A DNA stretch of 64,000 nt from Paracidovorax avenae (GTDB taxonomy: Bacteria; Pseudomonadota; Gammaproteobacteria; Burkholderiales; Burkholderiaceae_C): contig NZ_CP156079.1 of assembly GCF_040892545.1 (NCBI RefSeq), forward strand, positions 1,488,001-1,552,000, given 5' to 3'. Positions 1 through 7,531 of the stretch are shown here, one piece after another. How positions within the stretch are numbered: position 1 is the stretch's first letter; each line of letters begins with the position of its first letter. The notes under the pieces were generated by a model, which was not told where the DNA came from, searched no databases, and saw only the letters and a program-made list of their open reading frames with translations. The translations under genes were made by a program, and so were the position numbers.

Positions 1-135
1 TTCACCCTGCAGCCGATGGAGCGGCTGGCCCAGCTCGTGATCGTGCCGGTGGTGCAGGCACAGTTCAATGTGGTGCAGGAATTTCCGGCCACGGCGCGTG
101 GCGAGAACGGTTACGGCTCCACGGGCAAGGTGTAG
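1..135 (+). CDS. dut: dUTP diphosphatase, C-terminal end (partial)
   Basis: This is the last 44 codons of a dUTPase whose start lies before the window. The enzyme hydrolyses dUTP to dUMP and pyrophosphate, which keeps uracil out of DNA and feeds thymidylate synthesis. The visible tail has the RLAQLVIVP strand and the flexible C-terminal motif V as [10 protein letters not shown], which in known dUTPases closes over the active site of the trimer. The stop is TAG, and the next gene starts 140 bases downstream with its own ribosome site. The family call is strong although only the end is visible. Confidence 0.93.
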   Translation, partial: FTLQPMERLAQLVIVPVVQAQFNVVQEFPATARGENGYGSTGKV

Positions 136-275
136 GTATCGTCCTATCCGTCCGGGGCGATGGTGCCTACGGCGGCCGCGGCCATCGCCCGTCGCGTGCC
201 GCGGCCGGCCCCATGCTCCAATGGGTTGACCGGCGGGGCCAGAGCCTTGTCCATTTCCGCAAGAAGGAGTCGAAC

Positions 276-770
276 ATGCTGAAGTTTTCCCGCACCACCG
301 CTGCGATCGCCACCGTGGCCCTCGCCGGTGCCCTGGGCGCCTGCGCCGAGCAGCCGCGCTACGGTTCGCAGTATCCCGGCCAGCCCACGTATTCGAGCTA
401 CCCGTCTTCCGCGCCTGCCGGCATGGAATACGGCACGGTGACCAACATCGAAATGCTGCAGGGCCGCAGCGGCAACAGCGGCGTGGGTGTCGGCACCGTG
501 GCCGGCGCCGTGATCGGCGGCGTGCTGGGCAACCAGGTGGGCAAGGGCACCGGCCGTGCGGCGGCCACCGTGCTGGGCGCCGTCGGCGGCGGCGTGGTGG
601 GCAACCAGATCGAGAACCGCAACAGCAACAACGATGGCCGCGCCGAGGGATACCGGATCACGGTACAGCTCGACCAGGGCGGCCAGCGCGCCTACGACGT
701 GGGCTCCCCCGGCGACCTGCGCCCCGGCGACCGCGTTCGCCTGAACGGCGGCCAGATCTCGCGCATGTGA
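276..770 (+). CDS. Glycine-zipper 2TM outer-membrane lipoprotein (SlyB/17-kDa antigen type)
   Basis: The protein has 164 residues. A signal peptide ends in the lipobox LGAC, so Cys23 should be lipidated and the protein anchored in the outer membrane. The middle (about residues 67 to 115) is a Gly/Ala/Val-rich repeat in the style of VAGAVIGGVLGNQVG, the glycine zipper of the Rick_17kDa_Anti/SlyB family, and the C-terminal part is a short soluble beta region. An upstream in-frame ATG at 213 exists, but the ATG at 276 follows AAGAAGGAG at 261-269 and begins the signal peptide directly, so it is preferred. A strong terminator follows. The exact role is unknown; family members are linked to envelope integrity. 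Confidence 0.85.
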   Translation: MLKFSRTTAAIATVALAGALGACAEQPRYGSQYPGQPTYSSYPSSAPAGMEYGTVTNIEMLQGRSGNSGVGVGTVAGAVIGGVLGNQVGKGTGRAAATVLGAVGGGVVGNQIENRNSNNDGRAEGYRITVQLDQGGQRAYDVGSPGDLRPGDRVRLNGGQISRM

Positions 771-813
771 CGCACCGGCGCCCGCAGGGCGGCCGCCGCG
801 GCACGCCCTCAAC

Positions 814-842
814 GGAAAAAGGACCCTCGGGTCCTTTTTTCA
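814..842. terminator. Bidirectional intrinsic terminator
   Basis: The stem AAAAAGGACCC / GGGTCCTTTTTT with a two-base TC centre is followed by a T-run on the plus strand and by an A-run that becomes a T-run on the minus strand. It lies between two convergent genes and should stop transcription from both. Confidence 0.85.
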
Positions 843-860
843 TGGGCGTGTGTCTGCGGT

Positions 861-1391
861 TCAGTGCAGCAGCGGCGCGTCCGTGTCCGTGTCCGGCGGC
901 TGGATGCGGAAGAAGCCGGTGCCGGCGGTGCCGCGTCCGATTTCCTCCTCCGTGGCTTCCCGCACGCCCTGCACGGTGAGGTGCAGGCGCAGCGCGATGC
1001 CGGCGAGCGGATGGTTGCCATCCAGCACCACGTGCTCGGGGTAGAGCTGGGCCACGGTGTAGAGCACGTCCCGCGGCGCGTCCGGGTTGGAGCCTTCGGG
1101 CAGGGCACTGCCCTCGATGGTCATGCCTTCCTCGATGTCTGCCGGGAAGCGGCTGCGGGGTTCGAGAAACAGCAATTGGTCCTGGTAGTCGCCGAAAGCC
1201 TCCTCGGGTTCCAGGTGCAGCGCGAGGGTGTCGCCCGTTGTGTGGCCCTGCAGCGCCTCTTCGATGCGGGCGAACAGGTCGTCGCCGCCGACGAGGAATT
1301 CCACCGGGTCGTCGAGCACGTCCAGCTCCTCGCCCAATGTGTCTTTCAGGATCCAGGTCAAGGCGACCACGCATTGTTGGTTGATTTCCAT
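861..1391 (-). CDS. FKBP-type peptidyl-prolyl cis-trans isomerase, SlpA/SlyD-like
   Basis: The 176-residue protein matches the short FKBP family that includes SlpA and SlyD: an N-terminal beta strand (CVVALTW), an acidic EPEEAFGDY segment, and an inserted flap ending in LDGNHPLAG, the conserved signature of the insert-in-flap domain. These proteins catalyse proline isomerisation and act as folding chaperones in the cytoplasm. The histidine-rich metal tail of SlyD is absent. The open frame extends far upstream, but only the ATG at 1391 gives the family's normal N terminus; upstream translation is low-complexity and runs antisense to the next gene. No clear Shine-Dalgarno is visible. Confidence 0.88.
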   Translation of the reverse strand: MEINQQCVVALTWILKDTLGEELDVLDDPVEFLVGGDDLFARIEEALQGHTTGDTLALHLEPEEAFGDYQDQLLFLEPRSRFPADIEEGMTIEGSALPEGSNPDAPRDVLYTVAQLYPEHVVLDGNHPLAGIALRLHLTVQGVREATEEEIGRGTAGTGFFRIQPPDTDTDAPLLH

Positions 1392-1454
1392 AGGAGAATT
1401 GTCGCAGTTCGTCCACCGGCCGCGCCATCGGCGCGTGCGCCTTCCGCTTTCCCC

Positions 1455-2591
1455 ATGGATACCCACACCCCCCTCGCCCTGCTGGGCGGAATCACCCCCG
1501 CGCAATTCATGCGCCGCCATTGGCAGAAAAAGCCCTTGCTGGTGCGCCAGGCCATCGCCCGGTTCACCCCGCCCGTGGGCCGCGCGGAGCTTTTCGCGCT
1601 GGCCGCCCGGGAGACCGTGGAGTCCCGCCTGGTGCAGCAGAAGAAGGGGGGCTGGAGCCTGCGGCACGGCCCCTTCGCGCGCCGCGCGCTGCCCCCCCTC
1701 GCCACACCCGACTGGACGCTGCTGGTACAGGGCGTGGACCTGCACGACGATGCCGTGCATGCGCTGCTGCAGCAGTTCCGATTCGTGCCGCAGGCCCGGC
1801 TGGACGACCTGATGATCAGCTACGCCACCGACGGCGGCGGCGTGGGGCCGCACTTCGACAGCTACGACGTGTTCCTGCTGCAGGCCCATGGCCGGCGGCG
1901 CTGGCGCATCGGGCGGCAGAAGGACCTCGCGCTCAAGGACGGCATCCCGCTCAAGATCCTGGAGAATTTCGAGCCCGAGCAGGAGTTCGTGCTGGAGCCT
2001 GGCGACATGCTCTACCTGCCGCCGCGCTGGGCGCACGACGGCATCGCCGAGGGCGAGTGCATGACCTATTCCATCGGCTTCCGTTCGCCGTCGCGCACGG
2101 GCCTCGCGCAGGACCTGCTCACCCGCCTGTCGGACGGGCCGGAGGAAGAGGGCGCGCTCTCGCCGCACCTGTACCGTGATCCCGCACAGGATGCGGCGGA
2201 CCGCCCCGGGGAGATTCCCGCCGCGCTGCTGGACTTCGCGCGCGATGCCCTGGCGCGGGCCCTGGCCGAGCCGCTGGCCGTGGAGCGCGCGCTGGGCGAG
2301 AGCCTGACCGAGCCCAAGCCCAACGTCTGGTTCGAGCCCGGGGATCCGGACGCGGACGTGGCGCAGGGTGTGCGCCTGGACCGGCGCACGCGCATGATGT
2401 ACGACGCGCGCCATGTCTTCATCAACGGCGAGAGCTATCTCGCCGGCGGCCGGGACGCCACGCTCATGCGGCGCCTGGCCGACCGGCGCGAACTCGCCGC
2501 GCGCGACATGGCGCGGGCCAGCGAGGATGCGCTGGAGCTGCTGGCGTCGTGGTGCGACGCCGGCTGGGTGCACGCGACGCCCGCTGGATAG
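1455..2591 (+). CDS. RoxA-like ribosomal protein uL16 arginine 3-hydroxylase (JmjC/cupin)
   Basis: The 378-residue protein is a cupin-fold 2-oxoglutarate/Fe(II) oxygenase of the RoxA (YcfD) family, which hydroxylates an arginine of ribosomal protein L16 in E. coli. The N terminus has the family signature (FMRRHWQKKPLLVRQA, residues 18 to 33). The metal site is visible as PHFDSYDVF (His133, Asp135) and the distal His194 in PRWAHDG. A dimerisation and winged-helix-like C-terminal part follows. The length is typical. It starts divergently from the SlpA-like gene, with only 63 bases between the two start codons, so the promoters must overlap. The substrate is inferred from the family. Confidence 0.88.
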   Translation: MDTHTPLALLGGITPAQFMRRHWQKKPLLVRQAIARFTPPVGRAELFALAARETVESRLVQQKKGGWSLRHGPFARRALPPLATPDWTLLVQGVDLHDDAVHALLQQFRFVPQARLDDLMISYATDGGGVGPHFDSYDVFLLQAHGRRRWRIGRQKDLALKDGIPLKILENFEPEQEFVLEPGDMLYLPPRWAHDGIAEGECMTYSIGFRSPSRTGLAQDLLTRLSDGPEEEGALSPHLYRDPAQDAADRPGEIPAALLDFARDALARALAEPLAVERALGESLTEPKPNVWFEPGDPDADVAQGVRLDRRTRMMYDARHVFINGESYLAGGRDATLMRRLADRRELAARDMARASEDALELLASWCDAGWVHATPAG

Positions 2592-2664
2592 GCCGGGCAG
2601 GCTGCTCGCCGCCCGCGGAGCCTTTGGCGCGGACTGCCGCGCGGTTCGAACAAGGAGGTCGTCC

Positions 2665-3177
2665 ATGGATTTCTCCCAGGCCCCGGGTGGCGAGGCGCCA
2701 TTGCCGTCCGGCCGTTTCGAGGGTCGGCGCGACTTCGACGGCGGAGTGCGCGCCGCCCTGGCGTGCGCCGCCCGCGAGGGCTGGCAGGAACTGGTGCTGT
2801 GCGATTTCGACTTCCACGACTGGCCGCTGGGGGACCGCGACGTGGAGGCGTCGCTGCATGCCTGGGCTGCGCGGGGGCGCCGGATGACGCTGCTGGCCGC
2901 CAGCTACGACGAGGTGGTCCGGCGCCATGCGCGCTTCGTGCGCTGGCGTGGCACCTGGGACCACATCGTGGAATGCCGCAAGGCGCCCGCGAGGGAGCGG
3001 CAGGAGCTGCCCGGCGTGCTGTGGTCCGGCCGCTGGGTGCTGCAGAGGCTGGATGCAGAGCGCTGCACCGGCGTGGCCGGCAGCGAGCCCGAGCGCCGCG
3101 TGCAGGTCCGGCAGGCACTGGACGAATGGCTGCGGCGCAGCACGCCTGCCTTTCCCGCGACGACGCTCGGACTATGA
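2665..3177 (+). CDS. Conserved hypothetical protein, 170 aa
   Basis: I do not recognise a named family. The start at 2665 is supported by AAGGAGG at 2652-2658. The protein is soluble with no signal peptide. It contains two strands, LVLCDFDFHDWPLG (residues about 48 to 61) and MTLLAASYDEVV (about 75 to 86), followed by ARFVRWRGTWDHIVECRK, a layout loosely like the phospholipase D fold but without the HxK catalytic motif. It lies 73 bases after the RoxA-like gene on the same strand and could be cotranscribed with it. The function is unknown. Confidence 0.6.
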   Translation: MDFSQAPGGEAPLPSGRFEGRRDFDGGVRAALACAAREGWQELVLCDFDFHDWPLGDRDVEASLHAWAARGRRMTLLAASYDEVVRRHARFVRWRGTWDHIVECRKAPARERQELPGVLWSGRWVLQRLDAERCTGVAGSEPERRVQVRQALDEWLRRSTPAFPATTLGL

Positions 3178-3227
3178 CATCGCTCAGCCCGGGCTGTCGG
3201 TGTTCGTCCGTATTGACGCAATCTCCC

Positions 3228-3233
3228 TATAAT
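3228..3233 (+). promoter_or_regulatory. Perfect TATAAT -10 element
   Basis: A consensus TATAAT lies 138 bases upstream of the Ala/Pro-rich lipoprotein gene, the only gene it could serve. The nearby TTGACG at 3213-3218 is only 9 bases away and cannot be the matching -35. No good -35 hexamer lies at 16 to 18 bases, so the promoter may depend on its -10 or on an activator. Confidence 0.45.
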
Positions 3234-3370
3234 TTGCGGTTGCTGTCTGGGAGTGCATAGCGCACTTCAAGCGCCACGGGGTGCATCGCGCCCGGCCAAA
3301 GCGCATCGCTGAAAGAGGGCGGCGTGGCGGCAAATTCCAAGATCCGTCTGTCCCATAGGAAAAAACCGAA

Positions 3371-3649
3371 ATGAAGAACTCTCTCGTTCTGGCTGCCCTG
3401 GTCGCGTCCGTCGCTCTCGCCGCCTGCGGCAAGAAGGAAGAAGCCCCGGCTCCGGCCCCGGCTCCCGTCGAAGCTCCGGCCCCGGCTCCCGCTCCCGTGC
3501 CCGCACCGGCCGAAGCACCTGCTTCCGACGCTTCGGCTCCTGCCGCAGCCGCTGCTGCAGAAGCCTCCGCTCCCGCCAGCGATGCCGCCAAGGCCGCTGC
3601 AGACGCCGCTGCAGCCGCTGCAGCAGGTGGTGCTTCCGCCGCCAAGTAA
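3371..3649 (+). CDS. Small Ala/Pro-rich lipoprotein
   Basis: The 92-residue protein has a signal peptide ending in the lipobox LAAC (Cys19), then a KKEE linker. The rest is low-complexity: repeated APAPAP units to about residue 50 and then Ala/Ser/Asp-rich sequence with hardly any other residue type. It should be a lipid-anchored, extended, disordered chain in the periplasm or outer membrane, perhaps a spacer or a wall-spanning element. It is monocistronic, with a TATAAT box upstream and a strong terminator downstream. No enzymatic domain is possible at this composition. The function is unknown. Confidence 0.75.
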   Translation: MKNSLVLAALVASVALAACGKKEEAPAPAPAPVEAPAPAPAPVPAPAEAPASDASAPAAAAAAEASAPASDAAKAAADAAAAAAAGGASAAK

Positions 3650-3705
3650 GCTGCCACACCGCCTCCCGCCGCCGGGCCACCAGCCTGCGGCGAAAGGCCG
3701 GCACG

Positions 3706-3738
3706 AAAGCCCCGTACCGCAAGGTCGGGGCTTTTTTT
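3706..3738. terminator. Intrinsic terminator
   Basis: Arms AGCCCCG (3708-3714) and CGGGGCT (3726-3732) enclose an 11-base loop, followed by TTTTTTT on the plus strand. An AAA run at the left edge lets it also serve the convergent hydrolase gene that ends at 3758. Confidence 0.85.
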
Positions 3739-3757
3739 CGGCCCGCTCAGGAGAATG

Positions 3758-4540
3758 TCAGGCCCACCCGCCGATCCAGGCGGTGCCGCTGCGCTGGTCC
3801 GCCACCTCGATACGGGCAGGTTCCCAGCCGATGGCCTCGGCGAGCGCGGCACGGGCGAGGTCCGGGCGGTTGTTCTGGGCGCTGAGGTGGGCCGCGGCCA
3901 CGCTGCGCAGGCCATCGTGCCGCACCGCGCGCAGGATCTCCGCCGCCACGTGGTTGCCCAGGTGCCCGTAGGCGCCGCCGATGCGCCGCTTCAGGAAGGC
4001 GGGATAGCTGGAGACGGAGAGCATCTCGCGGTCGTGGTTGCTCTCCAGCAGGAGGGCATGGCAACCGCGCAGGTGGGCAAGCACATGCTCCGTGGCATGG
4101 CCCAGGTCCGTGAGCAAACCGATGTGGGTGGCTCCGTCGCTGCAGCGCAGGTGCAGCGGCTCGCGCGCATCGTGCGGCACGGTGAAGGGGCGGGCCTCGA
4201 ACGCACCCAGGTCGATGGATTCGCCGTCCGCGGTGAGGTGCAGCAGCCCGTCCAGGTCCGGTGCGCCGATGGCCTCATGGGTGCCGTGGCTCATCCAGGC
4301 GGGAATGCGGTGGCGCAGGGCGATCTTCTGCAGGCCGGCCACGTGGTCGGAATGCTCGTGGGTGATGAAGATCGCGTCGATGTCGTCGATCGCGAGGCCG
4401 GCCTCGCCGAGGCGGCCGGCCAGCTGGCGCGGACCCAGCCCGCAATCGACGAGCAGGCGCCGCACCTGCGTGCCGCAGCGCCCCTCGACGATGGTGGCAT
4501 TGCCCGAGCTGCCGCTGCCCAGGTTCTTGAAGCGCAGCAC
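3758..4540 (-). CDS. MBL-fold metallo-hydrolase, WalJ/YycJ-like
   Basis: The 260-residue cytoplasmic protein is a metallo-beta-lactamase-fold hydrolase. The metal motif is HEHSDH (His61, His63, Asp65, His66); further ligand motifs are SHGT at about residue 104, LESNHD at about 186 and HLSAQN near 238. The GSGSSGN N terminus and overall layout resemble the YycJ/WalJ group of putative nucleases. It starts with GTG, and a GAGGAG lies in the end of the upstream bamC gene (stop at 4576). It is the last gene of the dapA-bamC run on the minus strand. The substrate is not known; nuclease activity is inferred from relatives. Confidence 0.82.
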   Translation of the reverse strand: MLRFKNLGSGSSGNATIVEGRCGTQVRRLLVDCGLGPRQLAGRLGEAGLAIDDIDAIFITHEHSDHVAGLQKIALRHRIPAWMSHGTHEAIGAPDLDGLLHLTADGESIDLGAFEARPFTVPHDAREPLHLRCSDGATHIGLLTDLGHATEHVLAHLRGCHALLLESNHDREMLSVSSYPAFLKRRIGGAYGHLGNHVAAEILRAVRHDGLRSVAAAHLSAQNNRPDLARAALAEAIGWEPARIEVADQRSGTAWIGGWA

Positions 4541-4575
4541 GCGGTCCGTCGCTCCTCAGCAGGCGGCAGCGCCGG

Positions 4576-5670
4576 TCACTTCAGGTCGTCGGCGAGCACG
4601 CGGACGATGCGGTCCGCGTTGGCCGAGCTCTCGGGTGCACCCGCGGCATTGAGCACCGCGACCGTGCTCTTGCCGCCTTCGGTGCGCACCTGGATGCGGT
4701 ACTTGACGGGCGGCGCGGCATCGGCCGAGCGGCCCAGCAGCTTGGCGAAGAAGCCGGGGTCCTTCTTCTCGGTGGGTTCGACATAGCGCACGGAGTACAC
4801 ACCCTGGGCGCGGTCGCGCTCCTCGACGGTGAAGCCCGTGCGGTCGAGCGCCAGCCCGACGCGGCGCCATGCGCGGTCGAAGCTCTCGTCGAGCTCCACC
4901 ACGGGCGCGTTGCCCACCCGGCCGATGCGTGCGGTCGGCGGCGGCTGGATCGGGGCGGCCGCCACGGCGCGGGACTCTTCCTGGCTCACGCCGAGCTTGA
5001 CCATCAGGCGGCGCAGGAATTCGGTTTCCAGTTCAGGATCGACCGGGCGGGGCTGCCAGATGGTGCTGTCCTTCTGGGAGGTGGTGTAGACCTCGACCAT
5101 GCCGCGGTGGCTGATGTAGATCTCGGTGGAGCCGTCGGCGCCGCGCTCCAGGCGGGTGCGGAACTTGTCGCGCTCGCCCGTGGAATAGACGGAGTCGAAG
5201 ATCTTGCCGATGGTGGAGCGGATGATGTCCTGCGGCAGCTTGGCGCGGTTCTCGGCCCAGTCGGTTTCCATGATGCCGAGGTTGGGCTGGTCGATCGTGA
5301 GCACGAAACCGTTTTCGTTCCAGAAGTCGCGCACCGGCTCCCAGAGCGCATCGGCGGGGCGCTTCACCACCAGCCAGCGCTGGTTGCCGTCGCGCTCGAT
5401 GCGCACGTCGCCCAGCGACTTGGCGGCGGCATTGACCGTGCCGGGCTGCCTTTGCGCCTGGCCGGCCTCGAAGGCCGCGGCAGACACCACGCCGCCCGCC
5501 ACCGTGTAGCGCGAATCGCGCGACAGCTGCGTCAGGTCGGGCGGCACTTCGAGGGTCGAGCCCTTGGTGGCGCTCTTGTAGTCGATCTTGTCGTTGTCCA
5601 GGATGGACGTGGAGCAGGCGGACAAGGCCATGGCAAGGCCCAGCAGGCCCAGGCGGTTGATAGCGTTCAC
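4576..5670 (-). CDS. bamC: Outer-membrane protein assembly factor BamC
   Basis: The 364-residue lipoprotein has a signal peptide with lipobox LSAC (Cys19), an N-terminal unstructured stretch with KIDYKSA and VPPDLTQ, then two helix-grip domains, as in BamC, an accessory lipoprotein of the BAM complex that inserts beta-barrel proteins into the outer membrane. The first domain is around residues 85 to 230 and the second around 255 to 360. The start is GTG with AAAGGA 7 bases upstream. It lies 76 bases after dapA, the same order as dapA-bamC (nlpB) in E. coli, which supports the call. Confidence 0.9.
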   Translation of the reverse strand: MNAINRLGLLGLAMALSACSTSILDNDKIDYKSATKGSTLEVPPDLTQLSRDSRYTVAGGVVSAAAFEAGQAQRQPGTVNAAAKSLGDVRIERDGNQRWLVVKRPADALWEPVRDFWNENGFVLTIDQPNLGIMETDWAENRAKLPQDIIRSTIGKIFDSVYSTGERDKFRTRLERGADGSTEIYISHRGMVEVYTTSQKDSTIWQPRPVDPELETEFLRRLMVKLGVSQEESRAVAAAPIQPPPTARIGRVGNAPVVELDESFDRAWRRVGLALDRTGFTVEERDRAQGVYSVRYVEPTEKKDPGFFAKLLGRSADAAPPVKYRIQVRTEGGKSTVAVLNAAGAPESSANADRIVRVLADDLK

Positions 5671-5746
5671 GCAAAAATCCTTTGAGGGAGTCTCTGGAGG
5701 CGGGCTGCGGTGGAAAAGGCGGGGCGCAGGCAGGCGAGGGCGTGCC

Positions 5747-6643
5747 TCACAGCAGGCCGGCGGAGCGCAGCGCGCCTTCCACCACCGATTCGCTGCCCTG
5801 GGAAAGGGGTGTCATGGGCAGGCGCATGGTGCCGCCGCACAGGCCCATGCGCTGCATGGCCCACTTCACGGGGATGGGGTTGGCCTCGACGAAGAGCTGC
5901 TTGTGGACCGGCAGCAGCCGGAACTGGATCTCCATGGCCCGGCGCACGTCGCCGGCCAGGGCGGCCACGCAGAGTTCGTGCATCAGGCGGGGCGCCACGT
6001 TGGCGGTGACGCTGATGTTGCCCTGGCCGCCGCAGAGCATGAGGGCCACGGCGGTGGGGTCATCGCCCGAATAGACGGCGAAGCCTTCGGGCACCTCGCG
6101 GATCAGCCACTGCGCGCGCTCGATGTTGCCGGTGGCTTCCTTGATGCCGATGATGCCCGGCACCTGGGCCAGGCGCAGCACCGTGTCGTGCTGCATATCG
6201 GCGACGGAGCGGCCGGGCACGTTGTAGAGGACGGTGGGCAGGTCGCCCACGGCCTCGGCGATCGCCTTGAAGTGCCGGTACTGGCCCTCCTGCGTGGGCT
6301 TGTTGTAGTAGGGGACGACCTGCAGCTGCGTGTCGGCGCCCACCTTCTTGGCGAAGCGGGCGAGCTCGATGGCCTCGGCCGTGGAGTTGGCGCCGCAGCC
6401 GGCCATGATGGGCACGCGCCTGGCGGCCTGCTCGACGGCCACGCGGATGATCTCGCAGTGCTCCTCGACATTGACGGTGGGCGATTCGCCGGTGGTGCCC
6501 ACCACGCCGATGCAGTCGGTGCCTTCGGCGACATGCCAGTCGATCAGCTTGCGCAGGGTGGGGTAGTCCACGCTGCCGTCCTCGTGCATGGGGGTGACGA
6601 GGGCGACGATGCTGCCGGTGAGGGTGGCGCTGGAAGAGGTCAT
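5747..6643 (-). CDS. dapA: 4-hydroxy-tetrahydrodipicolinate synthase
   Basis: The 298-residue TIM-barrel aldolase condenses pyruvate with aspartate semialdehyde, the first committed step of lysine and meso-diaminopimelate synthesis. The Schiff-base lysine is Lys168 in [10 protein letters not shown]. Thr50 and Thr51 in VGTTGESPT, Tyr140 in VLYNVPGR and Arg145 are the other expected active-site residues. An in-frame GTG at 6649 would add two residues; ATG at 6643 is preferred because it begins the usual MTSSS-type terminus. No strong ribosome site is visible. It is the first gene of a dapA-bamC-hydrolase group. Confidence 0.95.
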   Translation of the reverse strand: MTSSSATLTGSIVALVTPMHEDGSVDYPTLRKLIDWHVAEGTDCIGVVGTTGESPTVNVEEHCEIIRVAVEQAARRVPIMAGCGANSTAEAIELARFAKKVGADTQLQVVPYYNKPTQEGQYRHFKAIAEAVGDLPTVLYNVPGRSVADMQHDTVLRLAQVPGIIGIKEATGNIERAQWLIREVPEGFAVYSGDDPTAVALMLCGGQGNISVTANVAPRLMHELCVAALAGDVRRAMEIQFRLLPVHKQLFVEANPIPVKWAMQRMGLCGGTMRLPMTPLSQGSESVVEGALRSAGLL

Positions 6644-6704
6644 GTCCACGAAGGAAAACGGTAAAAGAGCATTCTAACGAGTGTGTAACCGGCCCGGCCG
6701 GGGG

Positions 6705-7292
6705 TTAACCGGAGGCGGGAGGCACGAGGAGGTGGCGGGGTGGCCCGTCGCCGGGCGCTTCCCGGACGGCTGCGAGGCGCTGCACGAACCGCTCCGGAGA
6801 CGGCAGGAAGCCGTCCTCGTAGGCGACCACCCTGAGACCGGGGAAGGCCGCCAGCAGTTCCCCGGGCTCCAGCAGAAACTCCGGCCGCGACGGCCGGCCC
6901 ACGGTCCCGTTGCCGCGCGCGAAGGTTTCGTACAGCAGCACGCCGCCGGGCGCGACGCTGGCCGCGAGGGCGGGCAGCAGGGGGCGCCAGAGGTAGTGGG
7001 TCACCACCACGGCGTCGAAGCGGCGCCCGGCGAAGGGCCAGGGGCCCTGTTCGATGTCCGCATGGATGAGTTCCCCCAGCGGCGTGAGCGGATCGATCGC
7101 TTCGGCGGAGCGGTCCACGCCGCTCACGGCATGGCCGCGCGCATGGAACCAGCGCAAGTGCCGGCCGCTGCCGCAGGCCACGTCCAGCACGTGGCCGCGC
7201 GGCGGCACCAGGTGGGCCCAGCGCGTGATCCATTCGGACGGCACGTCGTGGCCGTGCAGCGCGGCATGGGGTGGCGGGCCGGGACGGTGCAT
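6705..7292 (-). CDS. Class I SAM-dependent methyltransferase
   Basis: The 195-residue protein has the Rossmann-fold SAM site VLDVACGSGRHL (residues 35 to 46), an acidic motif II at VSGVDRS, and the motif IV stretch FDAVVVTHYLWRPL, which lacks a clear catalytic NPPY and so suggests a small-molecule rather than a nucleic-acid base substrate. It resembles the TehB/UbiE-like group. The start is the ATG at 7292, immediately preceded in frame by TTG. It follows the MFS transporter and small membrane protein on the same strand. The substrate is unknown. Confidence 0.8.
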   Translation of the reverse strand: MHRPGPPPHAALHGHDVPSEWITRWAHLVPPRGHVLDVACGSGRHLRWFHARGHAVSGVDRSAEAIDPLTPLGELIHADIEQGPWPFAGRRFDAVVVTHYLWRPLLPALAASVAPGGVLLYETFARGNGTVGRPSRPEFLLEPGELLAAFPGLRVVAYEDGFLPSPERFVQRLAAVREAPGDGPPRHLLVPPASG

Positions 7293-7352
7293 CAAGGGGG
7301 GAGCGCGGGAGAGAGGAGGCAGGGATTGCGGCGGACGTGCCGCGGCGGGAGT

Positions 7353-7523
7353 TCAGAAACAGGACCAGACCTGGTCCGCCATCATCACCACGAAGCCGGG
7401 CTCCGCATAGAGCGTGAAGGCGGCGGACAGCGCCACGGCGGCCGCGAGGGTCCAGGGCAGCCACCGCTTCCAGCCGGGGCGCCGGGAGGAAGGGGGAGGC
7501 AAAGGGGCGGAAGCCGTGGGCAT
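7353..7523 (-). CDS. Small single-span membrane protein, 56 aa
   Basis: This short gene encodes a proline-rich basic N terminus (to about residue 20, ending RPGWKRW), one hydrophobic segment (LPWTLAAAVALSAAFTLYA), and a short tail MMADQVWSCF. It begins 8 bases after the MFS transporter stop, in the same direction and with the same codon use, and the ATG at 7523 is the only reasonable start. The basic N terminus predicts an N-in orientation with the tail in the periplasm. A role as an accessory of the transporter is possible, but only position suggests it. Confidence 0.6.
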   Translation of the reverse strand: MPTASAPLPPPSSRRPGWKRWLPWTLAAAVALSAAFTLYAEPGFVVMMADQVWSCF

Positions 7524-7531
7524 GCTGCGCC

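Noticed and set aside
1392..2666. A long N-terminal extension of the SlpA-like protein
   Set aside because: It runs antisense to the RoxA-like gene, has no family similarity, and the normal N terminus begins at 1391.
3213..3218. TTGACG as the -35 of the TATAAT promoter
   Set aside because: The spacing to the -10 is 9 bases, far below the 16 to 18 needed.
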